A stretch of 64,000 nucleotides of DNA from Welwitschia mirabilis (taxonomy: Eukaryota; Gnetophyta; Gnetopsida; Welwitschiales): contig JBOZIK010000001.1 in assembly GCA_051453625.1 (NCBI GenBank), forward strand, positions 179,326,555 to 179,390,554. Direction: 5' to 3'. Of the stretch, positions 61,201-64,000 are shown in pieces; positions within the stretch are counted from its first letter, which is position 1; the number at the start of each line of letters is the position of its first letter. Made by a program: the position numbers and the translations under genes. The notes under the pieces are model-generated. The model was given only the letters and a program-made list of their open reading frames with translations. It was not told the origin of the DNA and made no database searches.

Positions 61201-64000
61201 GAGAATTCCTTTTTTGAGTGTACTATTTTAAGAATGAGTCTAAAAAACACCTAAAATCTCATTACATTCTGAAAAAGCCTAATTGGTCTATGAGGTAGAA
61301 GCTGTATATATTTGAAAAGGTTAAAAGATAGATTTAATAAAATGTTCAAAACTACTTGCATACAATTTTAAGATTTCATTTGAGCTAATAATATCTACAC
61401 TTCATTTTCATTTCAAAAATATTATTAAGGATATTTTATAAATCATTTTTTTCATTTTCAATAGCATTTAATAAGCATAATCTATAGGTGTGAGCTTCCT
61501 TAAGAATATTAAACCATATATCTATTTTAATTTTAAGTTAATAAAAGCTCATTATAATTTTACTAGTTAATCCATGAATTCTAGATAGAATTATGACATT
61601 CACATATTATAAATCAAAGTTAATGTACAACCTCTTATTTGTTCTAAGTAAAAATTTTTTACCCTCTATGCTAAATCATAGTTTCTAAAGCACATTATGT
61701 TTGACCATGCATTGGATTTGTTTAATATGACATTGTAGCATAGTTTGATGAATATTTAATTTTTTTAAAGTACTTCTTTCCTCTGACTAAAATAAATCTA
61801 TACCATGTATGATCTCTAATATAATTTTTGTAAATTTCACTTTGTATCACCTCTAGTCTTTTGAATAATAGACAATGGCTTCCCTGTCAACCACTAGATC
61901 ATTCTCTATAAGAAACTCATTATAGTACCTTTTATTTATTATAATATTTCAAATTTTCATATTGAATTATTATAACTTTTAAAGTAGAAAGCTAAATAGT
62001 GCCCCATATCTACCATCATTGATTATCCTTTTGCTAATGGACATGAAATAAATGAATAAGATATGTTATTTTCTTAAATTTTTAGACTTTATCAACTACC
62101 ATTTCATAAAAACCTAAGAAGAATACCTAAACTAGATATGTTTTAAATTTAGTCATCATATTTCATCACTATCTAAGATAATCTTCCACTGGAATATATT
62201 TCTTAATTTCATCACAAACATGTTGAGGTTATTTAATCATTATTCTTAGTCTAATATAGGTCTTGTAGATAAATTACAAGACATAATTTAGTTTAATTAA
62301 TTTAAATTTCCTAAATTTCAATGATATAAAATTATTTTTATCTTTTAAATTTGTAATTCATTCTATGATAGGAATACCTACAATAAGGATCTTCATATCT
62401 CATATAGTTTGGGCATATAAGTTAGGTGATACATAGTAAACATAGTAGTCTTTAGAAATTTGAGTTGCATATCTCATCTACTAACTTTGCTATAATATTA
62501 TTATAAGTAGTAATCCATTAAAATATTTTGATTTTTTAAGATCTACAACCTACAAAAATTAACTTGATATCTTTAGAAAGAAAGTGAATACATGTAAATC
62601 TTATTTATATATGATGTACCTAGTTTCCCTTTTTTTGACTTTTACTAGTTTTTCTTCTAAATAAAAGATAAATATTATTATTTCTTACACCAATTATGTC
62701 TAATACTTTTCTTTGGTTGTTTAATTGATGGAAGTATTATACTCTATTTAGAAGATTTTGCATTTGAAGTTTTTAATGCCTTGATTGGCATACTAAGTGA
62801 CCCTTAGCAAAAGTAAATTCTTTGGATATCATGGTGTTGGACTTTACTTTTGATTCTATCATACTTTACTTTAGGAAAAAGGTTTAATAATGAAAACTTT
62901 CTCTTTGAAAATTTCACTATGATTTTCTTTCCCTGCTTATTCTTAAAATGGAACTCATACCTTTTATATCAAGAAGATATCATACATTTTAGGATGCAAA
63001 ACCTATATAATTAGGCCTTTCACATAAAATCAGTCTCTAAGCAAGTGAAATGTTCATGTAATATCAAGTTTCACTATCCTATATTGTAGAATATTATGTT
63101 AATCTTTATGTAGTTTAGTAGCATAAGGACATGACATATTTCAAACATGTCCCTCATACTAGCTTTTCTAACGTATTATCTACAAAGCATTACATAGTCT
63201 ATGATGTACATAATTCTACATAACATATTTCCTTTTATTAAAAGTCATGAACTTTTATTTTATTAATCATTATCACATTGCTTTTTGTTTTAAAGGAAAA
63301 TAAAGGAAAAACAACTAAGAATGCCTATGAGTCTTTTTATTGATAAGAAAAATCATTATATTATAATTGATAATTAAAGGAAAATTCTATTAAATATTTA
63401 TAATATTAGGATTTTAAGCCAAATATTATGCTTAGGCTCTTATATAGAGTCTCAGTCTAGTAAAGGAGCATTATCACTTGTAGTTAATTTACACATTGTA
63501 ATTGAAAATATAAGGTAAGATTTGTTTCAAAATGAGAAACTAAGACATGTAGTTAAATGGAGGATGGAATTTAGAGTTTCAATCTTGACTTGGATTAAAA
63601 ACCTAATCCTATTCAAAGGACTTGAGTCCTTGAATATTATATGAAAGTAGGTTCATTTGCCTAATAGATAATAAAGCTATTATTTTTGTTGTATGTATTT
63701 CTCTCTACCTTTGAGGTTTTCACACTATAAACCTACATATCTTATATCTTTTCTTATTCTTTTTATTTTTTACTCTTTCATTTTTAATTGTTCTTATTAC
63801 TATTACTACATATAAACTCTAATTATTTTTAATAATTGATTTTGAAGGATTAGATTTTGATCACCAAATTTTGATGAATATTTAAATAAAAAGGTAAAAA
63901 TGTTGAATCTAGCTTTTTTTTTTACCCTGGTTGATCTCTTGTGATTTTATCTAGAGACTGAAGCAAATCTCTAAGGATGTGTAAATTAAGCTTGAAGAAA

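Larger units (their letters stand above)
55309..64000. other. AT-rich region without recognisable genes
   Basis: About 8.7 kb outside the F 5' LTR, extremely AT-rich, with stops in every frame. The two short frames at 60883-61065 (-) and 60976-61191 (+) overlap each other and are not recognised. I see no LTR pair, terminal repeats, tRNA or rRNA. Local features are a 25-bp tandem duplication (55826-55875) and an 18-bp palindrome (58243-58260). It is probably intergenic or very old repeat DNA. Confidence 0.5.

Overview
The window looks like a repeat-dense, probably pericentromeric stretch of a plant nuclear genome, most likely a eudicot. The sequence is very AT-rich, there are six assembly gaps of exactly 100 N, and I see no intact host gene, tRNA or rRNA. 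Almost everything recognisable is decayed transposable-element DNA. The ORFs are short because the elements are broken, and many key-residue losses fit C-to-T/G-to-A decay. I cannot name the species.

The backbone is a Ty3/gypsy family on the minus strand, here called F. In element order (high to low coordinates) it has a 5' LTR (54350-55308), a tRNA-Asp-like primer site, gag with a degenerate zinc knuckle, protease, reverse transcriptase and RNase H. These are seen in two copies (42323-46016 and 50478-54328). They are followed by integrase, seen in three copies (near 22, 25 and 33 kb). After integrase comes an extra ORF resembling the 'putative plant transposon protein' family, present in five partial copies between 1 and 12.7 kb. 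The 3' end is a coding remnant, a polypurine tract and a 3' LTR (1978-2888).

Two other elements are nested in F. Element E (33470-42317) is a second gypsy-type element inserted in the F integrase gene with a 5-bp duplication. It shows gag and protease but no reverse transcriptase or integrase. A CACTA-type DNA transposon (14365-21622, and a second partial copy ending at 32366) sits in F below integrase. It has terminal inverted repeats, subterminal repeats and a 3-bp duplication, and it carries fragments of two host genes: glutamate dehydrogenase and a RimM-like ribosome-maturation factor.

Three paralogous blocks carry this nest: A (about 12.9-23.3 kb), B (23.4-28.4 kb) and C (28.5-46.0 kb). 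Block B has E at the same site but lacks the CACTA element, so it preserves the empty site. This gives a relative history: F, then E into F, then duplication, then CACTA insertion, then duplication of the CACTA-bearing copy.

The remainder is a 4.4-kb unidentified segment (46017-50377) with an unusual CpG-rich island, followed by TA-rich low-complexity DNA and a 100-bp-period duplication, and a long AT-rich tail (55309-64000) in which I recognise no gene.
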